DNA from: JABDEZ01 sp965276955
Lineage (GTDB): Bacteria > Bacteroidota > Bacteroidia > Chitinophagales > Chitinophagaceae
Length of the DNA: 64,000 bases
Reading direction: 5' to 3'
Assembly (NCBI GenBank): GCA_965276955.1
Contig: CBDIBP010000036.1
Coordinates: 90,776-154,775 of the forward strand
Notes under the pieces: generated by a model
Database searches by the model: none
What the model saw: only the letters and a program-made list of their open reading frames with translations
Told to the model about the DNA's origin: nothing
In this document: positions 1 to 9,567 of the stretch, piece by piece
Layout of the letters: each line of letters starts with the position of its first letter
Numbering within the stretch: position 1 is the stretch's first letter
Position numbers and translations under genes: made by a program

Positions 1-466
1 CGCCATTCTGTTCATCCACCCCCAGCACATTGTTAACATGTTTTAATATCATCCGCCCGCCCAGTGTCGATCCTTCAATTACATACAGATACCCCATAGC
101 ACGCCAAACCGGCATTGTTGCCCCTTCTTTTATACTGTATGGGGCAACAACAGGCAATTCTGTACTCTGCCCCAGCTTTTTCAGGTCTTGCACTATTAGT
201 GGCGCTTTTCGCCTACTATCAATATCTGTAAAAAAAGAAGAAAGTACTGGGAAAGTGTTTTTTTCATGCCAGGCCACTACCTGCTGCATATGCGCCAGGT
301 ATAGCACATATTCTTCGGTCGTTACATCTTTTTTTAGCAGGTTGACAGAAAGTGTGCACGCTTCCAGGGCAGCATGTTCTGGCTCTGTAGCAGATCGCAG
401 CTTTTGTAAGAACAATTGCTTCTTTTCCTGCACCGCAACATTGCTATCTATACCCATGCGTTGCAT
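1..466 (-). CDS. Biliverdin-producing heme oxygenase, 3' end cut by window edge
   Basis: Reading the minus strand from 466 to the window edge gives 155 open codons with no stop. Residues near 22-35 (LRSATEPEHAALE) match the heme-oxygenase N-terminal motif with a candidate proximal heme ligand His31, and GYLYVIEGSTLGG further on is the distal-helix signature of the BphO-type family. The family opens heme to biliverdin, the chromophore of bacteriophytochromes. The start at 466 overlaps the preceding response-regulator gene by 23 bases, which implies co-transcription; a second ATG at 457 is also possible. By analogy with other bacteria a phytochrome kinase may follow beyond the left edge, but that cannot be seen. 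The family assignment is firm; the phytochrome link is inference. Confidence 0.85.
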   Translation of the reverse strand, partial: MQRMGIDSNVAVQEKKQLFLQKLRSATEPEHAALEACTLSVNLLKKDVTTEEYVLYLAHMQQVVAWHEKNTFPVLSSFFTDIDSRRKAPLIVQDLKKLGQSTELPVVAPYSIKEGATMPVWRAMGYLYVIEGSTLGGRMILKHVNNVLGVDEQNG

Positions 467-908
467 CTTTCCTTACTTTATACACGTAGTTATCCTCATC
501 CGTTTTAAAATTTGCCCAGTCTATAGTTAATATACTACGTAGCATAGTTTTCAGATCGTTATAGGAAGAAGGCTTAGGCACATATAGGGTAGCACCCAGC
601 CTCCTGGTCTCAGCAATAGAACTCGAATCATTTGATGTAGAAAAGATAACAATAGGAAGTGCGCATAGTCGCTCAGACTGTCTCACTTCTTTCAAAACTT
701 CATATCCATTTTTTACCGGCATGTTCAAGTCCAGAAAAATAAGGCGCGGTGAGGGTGGCGGACTATTCAATATATCCATAAGTTCAGCCCCATTATTTTG
801 GGTGAATATGTATATCCCTTCGTTTATTTCCGAAACGACCTCTTTAAAAACTTCCTGGTCATCCGTATCATCATCTGTATAAAAAATATTATAAATACTA
901 TTGGACAT
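444..908 (-). CDS. Single-domain response regulator (CheY/Rcp1-like)
   Basis: A 154-residue protein made of one receiver domain and no output domain. The acidic pocket is at Asp12-Asp14, the phospho-acceptor is Asp60 in LIFLDLNMP, the switch Ser/Thr lies in VIFSTS (about 90-92) and the conserved Lys is Lys112 in YVPKP. It resembles Rcp1-type regulators that take phosphate from phytochrome kinases. Its 3' end overlaps the heme-oxygenase gene, so the two are translated from one message. Only an imperfect -7-like match lies upstream (949-956, minus strand), too weak to list. The receiver fold is certain; the phytochrome partnership is inferred from the neighbour. Confidence 0.9.
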   Translation of the reverse strand: MSNSIYNIFYTDDDTDDQEVFKEVVSEINEGIYIFTQNNGAELMDILNSPPPSPRLIFLDLNMPVKNGYEVLKEVRQSERLCALPIVIFSTSNDSSSIAETRRLGATLYVPKPSSYNDLKTMLRSILTIDWANFKTDEDNYVYKVRKDATHGYR

Positions 909-1085
909 AAGATCACTATACCATTATTTCACCTGAAACACACAAGTAAAAATATACACTAAAAAAATAATAACTACTATTGCTATATGTTAAGGTAAAA
1001 ATAGGAAATTCTAAGCGCAGTGTTGCTATGTGTATCGCAAATTTTTCATAAAGATGTTACCGCAACATAATGCAGTATCTATACG

Positions 1086-3548
1086 TTACACGATCTTTAT
1101 ATCATGTTGCGCGAATGCATCGTATATTTTGTGCAGCAGTTTGCTTTTTATCGATTGTGATTGTTGCACATCAGTTATCCATACAAAAGCTTTCATGCTC
1201 ATAGCCTTGTCATTCAGTCCAAGCAGCAGTAGTTCTGGTGGCGTAGTTTTTAGCACCTGGTCGCTGTTATCCAAAACCTCCATTACGGCTTGCCGCACCT
1301 CTTCATAAGTATGGCCTACAGCTACAGAGAAGGCAAGCTCCACACGCATATTCTCATTGCGTAGTGTCCAGTTTATAACCCTGCCCGATAGCAGGTCGGC
1401 ATTCGGCATTATCACTTCTGCACCCTCTTCCATGATCAACTTGCTCGATCGTATACCTATGTCCAGTACCCTACCCTTGCTATCTCCCAGCTCTATATAG
1501 TCACCTATCCTGAAGGGTTGTTCAAATATAAGTATCACACCCGATACCAGGTTGTTCACTATACTTTGCAAACCCAGGCCTATACCTACACCTAATGCAC
1601 CAAGCACAATGGTTATTTTATCAATAGGCAATCCTGAAGCGGCTACGGCAATAAGAAAGCCAAGCACTATGAGCACCAGTCGTGTCATAGCCAGGCGCGA
1701 TCCATTCTTCTTTATCTCTGGGTCCCACTTATCCTCGGGCTTGCTGTACAGGGAACCAACACCTTGCTGTAAGAGGTTGGAGACATAAATAATAACAGCA
1801 AAAAGCAATATGCTACCTATCTGAAAAGTTGTATTACCTATCTTTCTTGGCTTCGTGAGCAGTTCCGTAAGGAGATCTGCTATCAGGTTGTACACATTAA
1901 GACTGGTAGCGAATACAGTGCACCAGATTATGATACAAAATAGTATCATTAGCCTTTTTATAAGCTGTAGTATGCGCTCGTAGTTGAATTTTGCGGTAAT
2001 ACCCCCCATGCTTTTATTTACCAATGTTTGCAGCAGCAGTATCTCCATGGCTATATCTATGAACACGGTCAACCCTATCATTTGCGTAAGGCTGAAAATA
2101 GCTGATACCCCCAATATTTTTGCCAGGCTCAGCCTGCCAAATAAATTACATATTAGGGCTCCAATATTCATCACAATGTATAATACGGTCACCGTTCTTA
2201 TCATTAATTTGTGAGACACATTATGCTTACCGGTACTTCTGAACCAAAGCAGTCCTATAACTGTCGCTACCACGTTCAGTGCGAATAATAACAGTCTGGA
2301 ACCTAATGCTGGTGTCAGCATCAATCCCATCCATATAAATACAATATAGAGTGCCGCAATAACAAGCCAATACCTGAAGATCTCTTTCGGCCAGTTCTTA
2401 TGCATCACAGCCGTAAGGGATAGTATCAGCAATAGCTCTATGAACTCTGCATAAGTTGTTGGTGGATGCAGATCATATATCGGTGCCATATTGAACAGCA
2501 CTATAAGTACAGGCAGAATAGCAAGGCTGCTTATAAAATGAAAAGGTTGCGGTGGTGTATCACTCACCACTTTATTTTTTCCTAATATTCTGAAGTTCCA
2601 GAATGTCCATAATACAAGTAGCACACCGGTTATCAGCAGCCATACCTTATCGCCCCAGTTACGCTGGAAATAAAAATGCAACACACGCTTGCGGGCCCTG
2701 TACGATTTGTGTACCAGCACATCGGCCTGCACATTATCATCTTTCTGTATACGGCTGAAATCCCAAAGATATTCATATTCCTTGCCCAGGTTCTTGATGC
2801 TCACTTTTCTCAGCAGGTCATTTATCCTGTTCTTCAGGTCAATATCTTCAAAGTACAAACTGCTCACGTTCGCCTGCAGCTTATTGATGCGTGTAAGGCT
2901 GGCAGTAGTGTTCTTCTTGGCCATTCGCCACTTGGTCCTCAGGTCGTTCAGCTCGCTGCCATATAGCAATATAAAAGCACTGTCCTTAAAGAGCGAACGC
3001 AATACAGTATCTTTTCTGAAGGCCGCCATATCCGCGTTCATGTCCGTCAGCTGCTTGTTATATTTGAACAAGGTGCCACGCCATTCCGTTACCTGCCCCT
3101 GTATATCTGCCAGCAGTATGTCAAACATCTGTAGGTTCTTTATATCCAGTACGTTATTGTATATGGTCAGGTTCTCGTCAATAATGTCCACATTGCTGTC
3201 TATAGTGGCTATGTTCTCATCTATATCATGCGTATCAAACCCTATAGAGGTTATGTTGTTGATCTCGGTAAGGGTATTGTGCACATATTCCACTTTGTTC
3301 AGCAGGCTATCTATACCTATTGCATTCAGCGCACTGTCAGATAGCACAAGGCTATGTGCCTCCGCTATAGCCCGGCTAAAACGAACCGTGTCTTTCAGTC
3401 GCTGGCTATAATTGGGTATCACCCGCTGCGGATTGGTAATGTGTGTATCTACAGCGTGCTGGGCAAAAGTTTGGTCACAACAGAAGAACAACACGCCTAA
3501 TGTCAGGATCAAGGATTTGCTGCTAATAAAATACCACCTTTTCTTCAT
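1086..3548 (-). CDS. MscS-family mechanosensitive channel, large exported form
   Basis: An MscK-like protein of about 820 residues. I place the start at the ATG at 3548 because it opens directly into a signal peptide (MKKRWYFISSKSL to about AQ); an in-frame ATG 15 codons upstream would put charged residues ahead of it and overlap the previous gene. The order is signal peptide, a long helical periplasmic region (to about residue 270), several membrane helices, then the MscS core near the C-terminus with the glycine/alanine-rich pore helix (LGALGVGIGLGLQS) followed by VSGVILIFEQPFRIGDYIEL and the cytoplasmic beta domain. Members release solutes when membrane tension rises. It is last in a tightly spaced operon behind three transglutaminase-like genes; 22 bases separate it from the previous stop. 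Confidence 0.88.
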   Translation of the reverse strand: MKKRWYFISSKSLILTLGVLFFCCDQTFAQHAVDTHITNPQRVIPNYSQRLKDTVRFSRAIAEAHSLVLSDSALNAIGIDSLLNKVEYVHNTLTEINNITSIGFDTHDIDENIATIDSNVDIIDENLTIYNNVLDIKNLQMFDILLADIQGQVTEWRGTLFKYNKQLTDMNADMAAFRKDTVLRSLFKDSAFILLYGSELNDLRTKWRMAKKNTTASLTRINKLQANVSSLYFEDIDLKNRINDLLRKVSIKNLGKEYEYLWDFSRIQKDDNVQADVLVHKSYRARKRVLHFYFQRNWGDKVWLLITGVLLVLWTFWNFRILGKNKVVSDTPPQPFHFISSLAILPVLIVLFNMAPIYDLHPPTTYAEFIELLLILSLTAVMHKNWPKEIFRYWLVIAALYIVFIWMGLMLTPALGSRLLLFALNVVATVIGLLWFRSTGKHNVSHKLMIRTVTVLYIVMNIGALICNLFGRLSLAKILGVSAIFSLTQMIGLTVFIDIAMEILLLQTLVNKSMGGITAKFNYERILQLIKRLMILFCIIIWCTVFATSLNVYNLIADLLTELLTKPRKIGNTTFQIGSILLFAVIIYVSNLLQQGVGSLYSKPEDKWDPEIKKNGSRLAMTRLVLIVLGFLIAVAASGLPIDKITIVLGALGVGIGLGLQSIVNNLVSGVILIFEQPFRIGDYIELGDSKGRVLDIGIRSSKLIMEEGAEVIMPNADLLSGRVINWTLRNENMRVELAFSVAVGHTYEEVRQAVMEVLDNSDQVLKTTPPELLLLGLNDKAMSMKAFVWITDVQQSQSIKSKLLHKIYDAFAQHDIKIV

Positions 3549-3570
3549 GCTATACATGTATGTCAACAGA

Positions 3571-5478
3571 TCAATTACCAACAAGCACCGCATTACAAAC
3601 TATGCCATCGTTCACGGTCTTTAAAAACTTCTGATAATCTGTATAAAGCAACCTGTCATAATTACCGCTAAAGATAACATACTCTCTTATCATTACCAGT
3701 TGCGCGCCATTTTTCTCTACGCTGCAATGGTACCGTCCAAATTTATTGCTTGTTGTCACTACCTCAGGTAAAGATTCAACAGTAGTATTAGGTGGCATTA
3801 TCAAGATAAATGTATCGCGCATTGCTATTGAATTACTGACTTGAAATGCATTTTTCCTTTCAGCTATCTGATGCGTTATGTCCACCTTAAGAGGGGCAAC
3901 ATTCATGTTTATAAAATAGCGGTTACCTCTTTTGTTACACATACTATTCGCGGTTATATCCACCTGTTCAGCTACCGCCATATATCGGTCGTCCGGTATC
4001 GGATAAAACGAGTATTTATCCGCACTATAGCTGGGTATATTAAATTCCGCGTTTTCATACTCTTGTATATCTCTTGGTTGTGCGTGCTTTATCATTCTAT
4101 TGATCTTACCAGCCTGCAAACCGCTGTAGCGGTTATTCATACTTATTTTAAGTACATTCTCATTGGTGCAAGTTATCTGCGCGTGTCTGCAAGCATAGTT
4201 GGCATTAGTATCGTAAGTGGGTGTATGTACAAGCACGCCGCCAGCAGGGGTTATCATCAGTGCAGTCCGGTCATCTGTAAAACCATTCAGGTAGTTTATC
4301 CTGTCGTCTGTGCTGGTGCATTCCAGCCATACCGTGTCTTTCGCACTGGGTACACACAGTATCTCATGGTTACCCTCACAATGAGGAAAATCTTTCGTCA
4401 GCGACCTTTTCACTCCTTGTGTACCATATATTATGACGGCACATGACGGTATCCCAGCTTCTTTAAGCAATGCTTTCATATAATTGCTCAAAGCTTTACA
4501 GTCGCCATATTTATTTTTAAAGACATCGGCAGCCTCAATGGTTTGCCACCCGCCTATGCCATACTGTATAGAAACATACCTTGTAGTTTGTTGCATGTAT
4601 TTATAGAGCACTGCTATCTTTTCATTCCGGTCCGCTACATTAGCAGTAAGCTCCTTTACTTTTTGCCGGGCTTCATCAGGTAGTGTATCTCTGTCTTTAT
4701 TCAGGTCGTAAATAAAACTTCCCATGCCCTTCCAAGTCTCCATATTACCACTATATCCCTGGCACTCGAATGTATTGGCTGCACACTTCACCCATGGCAA
4801 TAACATCTCAGGCTGGTAAGTATGCGGTTCTTCAGCAAAAGCACTAATGTTCGATACTTCCCAATGCCAGTTGTTCCGCTTATCCACCTCCTGCTTTACC
4901 GATGCTACTTTGTTTTCATCGAACCGTATATTAAGGTCAACCGGTGCGCTTATTTCCAGACTGGCACGCTCCACAGCCCACCTTGCTTCTTTCTGTGGTG
5001 TCCATTCAGGCATATGAAAAGTATGTTTCTGCCTTGTCTTCACTGTATACTCAACTGTATATGGGTATTGGCGATAGTCTACGATATAATAGCGTTGCAT
5101 TTCATCGCTATAGGTCATTGTACCAGCGTAGGCAGCACGTGTAGCAAAGTCACCGCGGCGTACTTTTTTTACCACATTACCATCCTTATCATATATTTCA
5201 CCCTCTACACTTTCCAAACTTTCCAGCTCAGAATAAAAGGCAGACTGGTTAGCATAAATATTACCTTTCTCATTCATTATGGTCACAACACGGTGTTCTT
5301 TTACATACACCTTCGTAGGAGATTCAATATCTATTTCAAGCTCATAATTTCTCACCACAACATCAGCATGTTTTATCAGGTCCTTATTGATAAATGCCGC
5401 GTTGTATTCATTATCTTTTGAGTACGCTGGTCGACAGCATACCATTAACAACATCACTATAAATAAATGCTTGGGCAT
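3571..5478 (-). CDS. DUF3857/transglutaminase-like exported protein, active-site Cys kept
   Basis: 635 residues with an N-terminal signal peptide (through about PAYS), a DUF3857-type beta region (about 35-230), a transglutaminase-like core (about 260-395) and a C-terminal beta region. The core keeps Cys327 in KYGDCKALSNYM and His371 in GNHEIL; the third position, normally Asp, aligns with a Glu near 386 (WLECTS). Transglutaminase-like folds usually act as Cys proteases or amidases; the substrate is unknown. It is the third of three tandem paralogues, starting 2 bases after the stop of the second, and the only one that keeps the catalytic Cys. It is therefore the most likely active member of the trio. 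Confidence 0.85.
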   Translation of the reverse strand: MPKHLFIVMLLMVCCRPAYSKDNEYNAAFINKDLIKHADVVVRNYELEIDIESPTKVYVKEHRVVTIMNEKGNIYANQSAFYSELESLESVEGEIYDKDGNVVKKVRRGDFATRAAYAGTMTYSDEMQRYYIVDYRQYPYTVEYTVKTRQKHTFHMPEWTPQKEARWAVERASLEISAPVDLNIRFDENKVASVKQEVDKRNNWHWEVSNISAFAEEPHTYQPEMLLPWVKCAANTFECQGYSGNMETWKGMGSFIYDLNKDRDTLPDEARQKVKELTANVADRNEKIAVLYKYMQQTTRYVSIQYGIGGWQTIEAADVFKNKYGDCKALSNYMKALLKEAGIPSCAVIIYGTQGVKRSLTKDFPHCEGNHEILCVPSAKDTVWLECTSTDDRINYLNGFTDDRTALMITPAGGVLVHTPTYDTNANYACRHAQITCTNENVLKISMNNRYSGLQAGKINRMIKHAQPRDIQEYENAEFNIPSYSADKYSFYPIPDDRYMAVAEQVDITANSMCNKRGNRYFINMNVAPLKVDITHQIAERKNAFQVSNSIAMRDTFILIMPPNTTVESLPEVVTTSNKFGRYHCSVEKNGAQLVMIREYVIFSGNYDRLLYTDYQKFLKTVNDGIVCNAVLVGN

Positions 5479-5480
5479 AA

Positions 5481-7457
5481 CTATTGTTTTTTAAAGTAGT
5501 AGGGAGTTTCCTCCAGTTCCAGTATTTTATCAAAAAAAGACCGCAATGCAGCGTATTCATTGTGATCAAAAAATGTTTCTTTCATTACAAATGCTGTTTG
5601 CACTTTCAGGGTGTTACCACTGCTGTCAAAACTTGCATCGTAGTTATATTCATTTTGCGTCCTGTATTTATTATTCGCAGAGTGTGTAATGTCCATAAGC
5701 TTGTAGCCATTTGGCACTTTGATTTCTGCTGTATAGTCATACCTGATACTACATGGAAATTCTACAGGAAAATTGCGCTCTTTTTGTTTGAAAGGGTTTG
5801 CTGAGAAATACCTTGCTACAATGGGAGAAATATACATAGCAGCCTTTGTCCAAGGCATTTTAATATCATATTCCAGTGTTACTTTATCGCCTGCATCCTC
5901 ACTGTTCAGTACTTTGTAGTCCACTAATTCTGCATAAGGAGGAAGGTTTTTCGATATCTCATTTTTTAGCCATTCTTTGCTCTTCATCATGTGCTCTTTT
6001 ATCTTCGGACTACGCACATTACCGTATGACAAGGTTACCGTTAACGTATACTCACCTGGATCTGCATTTTTCGTGGTCACCACGCATTTTTCATTTTCAC
6101 TTAGTAGATAGGGCTCCAGGCTTATGCCGTAAGATCTGTCCACATCAACTACCCTGCAATAACCGTTATAACATTCTGGCGACAAAGTACCGAATGGCAG
6201 ATATTTGCCCGACGGGTCGGCCACGTACTTCGAACTACCTATCACTATAAGTGTAGCAATGTGGTCTATATTTTGAAGAACCGGATATACCTTGGTCAGC
6301 TGTACACTTCTTGTCGTTGCCATTAGTATGGGGTGGCATTCAATATTTGCAGCCCGTAGAAATGCAATAAATAACATATTTAACTCTCTTTCGTTACCCG
6401 CTCTCTTTTCAAATATGCTTTGTAATGGCGCATCCGATGTCGAAGTGTTCACAATATTAAAACTATCCCGTACATACTTGTATATATGCATTGCTTTTAC
6501 AAGCCGGCTGGTATCTTTTCCGGCTATTGTTAACAACGCTTCTTGTATATAAGAAGCATGGGGTTTTATCCGTTTAAGATACTTATCGTTCTCCAGGTAA
6601 AATTTGTCTATTTTTTCCCATGTGTTGTAAGAGTTATCTTCGTCAATTAAACTTTGACCATTGTTAGCCAGCTGGAAAGATATTTTAGGCAGATAATTCT
6701 TTACGTTCGCTACAAAAGGCTCTTCCGTATAGCCTGGCATATTCCGCACCACCCAATGGCTATTATTATTGTTAATGATCTTGTAGCATGTAAGGGACGA
6801 CAGTTCTGCTACCTCATCATCTTTATTAATTTCTTTAAATGTAAGGCTCCCCTGCAAAACTGTCGATACGCTGAATTTGCTCGAAGTATTTAAACCTACT
6901 TCACTGTAAAGTTTAGGCGTACGCGATTGAAAATACTCTGTACCTAACTCTAAATACAATGGCTCGTCAACAGAATATTGATAGTCTATCACAGAGCCGG
7001 CACGCACAGAAGGCATAGAGAATTTTATGGCAGAGTAATGTTTATCTGCTCTATCAAATGCTATTGCGTCCTTATCTACTCTGTCTTCGGTCATCACATT
7101 ATTTTGCCAGTTATAGGTCACAGCCTTAAGATCAGATAATCCCTCAGGGCCGCCCTGCTTGTTGCGCACATACTCATGTATATCTGCCATGTGCTTTGCT
7201 TCATCAGTAACTATCTTTATTACCCTTCTTACATGCTTGCGCATTATATAGTTTGGCCCTGCTAACTCAATAGCATAATTAACACTCTCATATAGTATAA
7301 CTGCATTGGCTGTTGTATCTATATCAAACCTATCCTGCTTAGTATATTTTTCGAAGTAGCCGGGGTAGTCAGGGGTATGGGATCTTGCCTGTACATTTAG
7401 ACCACATACCATCATTAAAATAGCGTAATAAAAAGATATCTGTAGTTGTCTCATCAT
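5481..7457 (-). CDS. DUF3857/transglutaminase-like exported protein, catalytic Cys replaced
   Basis: 658 residues, same layout as its two neighbours: signal peptide ending near residue 24 (VQARS), DUF3857-like region, transglutaminase-like core, C-terminal region. In the core the segment aligned with the catalytic Cys reads RAGNERELNMLF, putting Glu356 where Cys should be. His399 (IDHIATL) and the following Asp in VADPSG are kept. The protein is intact from start to stop, so the loss looks selected or tolerated rather than a sign of a dead gene. Its start overlaps the stop of the upstream paralogue by 4 bases (ATGA), and the next paralogue begins 2 bases after its stop. A binding or regulatory role is possible; function unknown. 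Confidence 0.82.
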   Translation of the reverse strand: MMRQLQISFYYAILMMVCGLNVQARSHTPDYPGYFEKYTKQDRFDIDTTANAVILYESVNYAIELAGPNYIMRKHVRRVIKIVTDEAKHMADIHEYVRNKQGGPEGLSDLKAVTYNWQNNVMTEDRVDKDAIAFDRADKHYSAIKFSMPSVRAGSVIDYQYSVDEPLYLELGTEYFQSRTPKLYSEVGLNTSSKFSVSTVLQGSLTFKEINKDDEVAELSSLTCYKIINNNNSHWVVRNMPGYTEEPFVANVKNYLPKISFQLANNGQSLIDEDNSYNTWEKIDKFYLENDKYLKRIKPHASYIQEALLTIAGKDTSRLVKAMHIYKYVRDSFNIVNTSTSDAPLQSIFEKRAGNERELNMLFIAFLRAANIECHPILMATTRSVQLTKVYPVLQNIDHIATLIVIGSSKYVADPSGKYLPFGTLSPECYNGYCRVVDVDRSYGISLEPYLLSENEKCVVTTKNADPGEYTLTVTLSYGNVRSPKIKEHMMKSKEWLKNEISKNLPPYAELVDYKVLNSEDAGDKVTLEYDIKMPWTKAAMYISPIVARYFSANPFKQKERNFPVEFPCSIRYDYTAEIKVPNGYKLMDITHSANNKYRTQNEYNYDASFDSSGNTLKVQTAFVMKETFFDHNEYAALRSFFDKILELEETPYYFKKQ

Positions 7458-9460
7458 CGTTTTTTGAAAACGTAAGCCGTTTGTTGTGCAGATATAATGT
7501 CGCTATAAAACTTTTTCAGGAAGGGGTAGTCCGTACTTTCCAAATAGGTTTTCCGTTCTGAAAGATGTATGTTAAGATGCAACTGCTTTTCAGAGGCATT
7601 ATATTCAGCAAGATATCTGAAGTTGGTCTGTGGTGAGAATTCATAATATGCAGAAGTTACAGAATCGGCCAGATCATATCCCTTAGGTAAAGAAAGGTCC
7701 AGGAGATAACTGTCTTCCCGGGCATATGGCAACTCTATCGGGTACTTTCGTTCCACTTCTTTGAATGGATTCTTAGAATAGAACTGGTATAAAAAAACCG
7801 GCATATATACTGTTGCTGCCTGCCACTTCAAGGATACAGTATATTCTAAAACAAGTGCCGTATCAGGGTTGTTAAGATTAGCTAAATGAAAAGATTCAAT
7901 TTCAAGATCTTTGTCTATTTCACTTATTATAAGCCCTTTAACGTTTGCTGTATCATCTTTCCATTTATGTCGGTAATATGCAGCGTCTATATTACCAAAG
8001 TAGTGTTTTACGTGCAGTGTATAGTGCTCGGGGTTTACATCCACTGTCTTCGCAATGGTCACATTCCTATTCACTATCATGTCCGGTGTAAGATCTACAG
8101 CATACCCGCTGTCTTTCGTTACTACCCTCGCATACCCATTGTAGCACTTACTGTCTATTACCCCGAACGGTACATATTTATTCGCCGGATCCAGATAATA
8201 GTCATTGCCGGCTACTTGCACCTTTGTGACCATATAATTGATAAAATCGGTTATTGGTAGCTTATCATTCATATGCATATTCGCGGTAGTACTTATAAGT
8301 ACAGGATCGCACTTAAAGCCGGCTATACGCAACATGCCAATGAGCAACAGATTTATTTTATAGGTAGTTCCCCTCTTTTCGTCTATAAGTCCCTCCAATG
8401 TTTGTTTGTAGGTTATGCCGGTAGTGCTATTTGAAAAGTTATCCCTCACATATCTGAAAATATTTTTAGCCAACTGCAATGAATCATGGGCGTTCTTGGT
8501 AGCATAGTATACCTGTTTAGTTACTGTAAAACTTGGCGATTCCAGTTCTTTCAGAAAATATTCATTACTCAAAAACCTATGATTTATTTCTTTCCAATTT
8601 GGGTCAAAATTTATAAATTTATAAGAACCTCCGGCAGTAAACTTTACTTGTAAACTCACCTGAAAAAATATTTTTTCCAAATAATTCGCAATATTGGTAA
8701 CATATGTTTCATCGTAGTATGCTGGCACATTTTTTCTTACCCACCTTCTTGTTGCAAAATTATCTCCCAAATTTTTACTGTTATAAAATGCAAGGGGAAC
8801 AAGAGTATCAGCTACGTCACTATCATCAGCAAAAGTTTTGAAAGCATAAAGGGTCTTGGTAACATCCCTGTAAAGCATATTATTGTTTGCTTTGAGCTCA
8901 ACTTCAGAATATAATTTCGGTATTTTTTCCTGAAAGGGCCAAAAGCCAAAAATATCTGTAAGGGGTTCATCAAGGCAAAATTCATATTCTATAATAGAGC
9001 CCGCAGAAACATCAGGCATAGAAAACTTCATAAGAAATACATTGTTGCTTGCCGCCTCTTTCCTTACTGTTGATAGATCCAAAATAGATTCGGTCATCTT
9101 GTTATCCCGCCAGTTATACGTCTTACCAGAGATCTGTGAGAAATCGAAATAATAATAATTATTAAGCGGGGCCATATCTGCCACATCAGAATATTGCTTA
9201 CCCTCGTCGGTTAATACTTTTATTATTTTGTGCACATATTTATGCTGGCATAGCCCATACTTAGTAGATATGTAAATATAAAAATACACTTTCTCATACA
9301 GTACAATTGCATTGGCAGATGTATCAAGTGAATACGACTTTTTAGTGATATTTTCTTTTATAAGCTCTGGACCGGGGGTATATATCTTAGCAAAAGTATC
9401 TGAGGATGGAATGATCATTAATAATAGAAAAAAAAGATAACGCAATAAGCTTTTTATCAT
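7454..9460 (-). CDS. DUF3857/transglutaminase-like exported protein, Cys and His both lost
   Basis: 668 residues, the first gene of the operon. It has a signal peptide ending near residue 24 (DTFAK), a DUF3857-like region and a transglutaminase-like core. The Cys position holds Thr366 (KRGTTYKINLL) and the His position aligns with Tyr in INYMVTK; only the Asp of YLDPANK remains. Despite this it keeps full length and clear similarity to the 658-residue neighbour, including the KYxPFG motif and a following CYNGYxRVV. The operon starts just downstream of a strong terminator at 9502-9538, so its promoter must lie in or close to 9461-9500; I see no clear consensus there. Enzymatic activity of the classical kind is unlikely. 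Confidence 0.82.
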   Translation of the reverse strand: MIKSLLRYLFFLLLMIIPSSDTFAKIYTPGPELIKENITKKSYSLDTSANAIVLYEKVYFYIYISTKYGLCQHKYVHKIIKVLTDEGKQYSDVADMAPLNNYYYFDFSQISGKTYNWRDNKMTESILDLSTVRKEAASNNVFLMKFSMPDVSAGSIIEYEFCLDEPLTDIFGFWPFQEKIPKLYSEVELKANNNMLYRDVTKTLYAFKTFADDSDVADTLVPLAFYNSKNLGDNFATRRWVRKNVPAYYDETYVTNIANYLEKIFFQVSLQVKFTAGGSYKFINFDPNWKEINHRFLSNEYFLKELESPSFTVTKQVYYATKNAHDSLQLAKNIFRYVRDNFSNSTTGITYKQTLEGLIDEKRGTTYKINLLLIGMLRIAGFKCDPVLISTTANMHMNDKLPITDFINYMVTKVQVAGNDYYLDPANKYVPFGVIDSKCYNGYARVVTKDSGYAVDLTPDMIVNRNVTIAKTVDVNPEHYTLHVKHYFGNIDAAYYRHKWKDDTANVKGLIISEIDKDLEIESFHLANLNNPDTALVLEYTVSLKWQAATVYMPVFLYQFYSKNPFKEVERKYPIELPYAREDSYLLDLSLPKGYDLADSVTSAYYEFSPQTNFRYLAEYNASEKQLHLNIHLSERKTYLESTDYPFLKKFYSDIISAQQTAYVFKKR

Positions 9461-9501
9461 AACATTAGTATTCCTGTGGGTTTACAGGAGGTGAAAATAA
9501 T

Positions 9502-9538
9502 AAAAAACGGTGATGTATCTATTTATACATCACCGTTA
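9502..9538 (-). terminator. Intrinsic terminator of the glucan synthase gene
   Basis: A perfect 12-bp stem (9507-9518 with 9525-9536) and a 6-base loop, followed on the minus strand by a run of T (the A run at 9502-9507). It separates the glucan synthase gene from the transglutaminase operon. Confidence 0.9.
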
Positions 9539-9567
9539 CAGGTTAAAATTATATGATTTTTTTTGCG

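Noticed and set aside
2689..3411. A 240-codon plus-strand open frame inside the MscS gene
   Set aside because: Antisense shadow; composition is Ser/Leu-rich without any domain, and the minus-strand channel is well supported.
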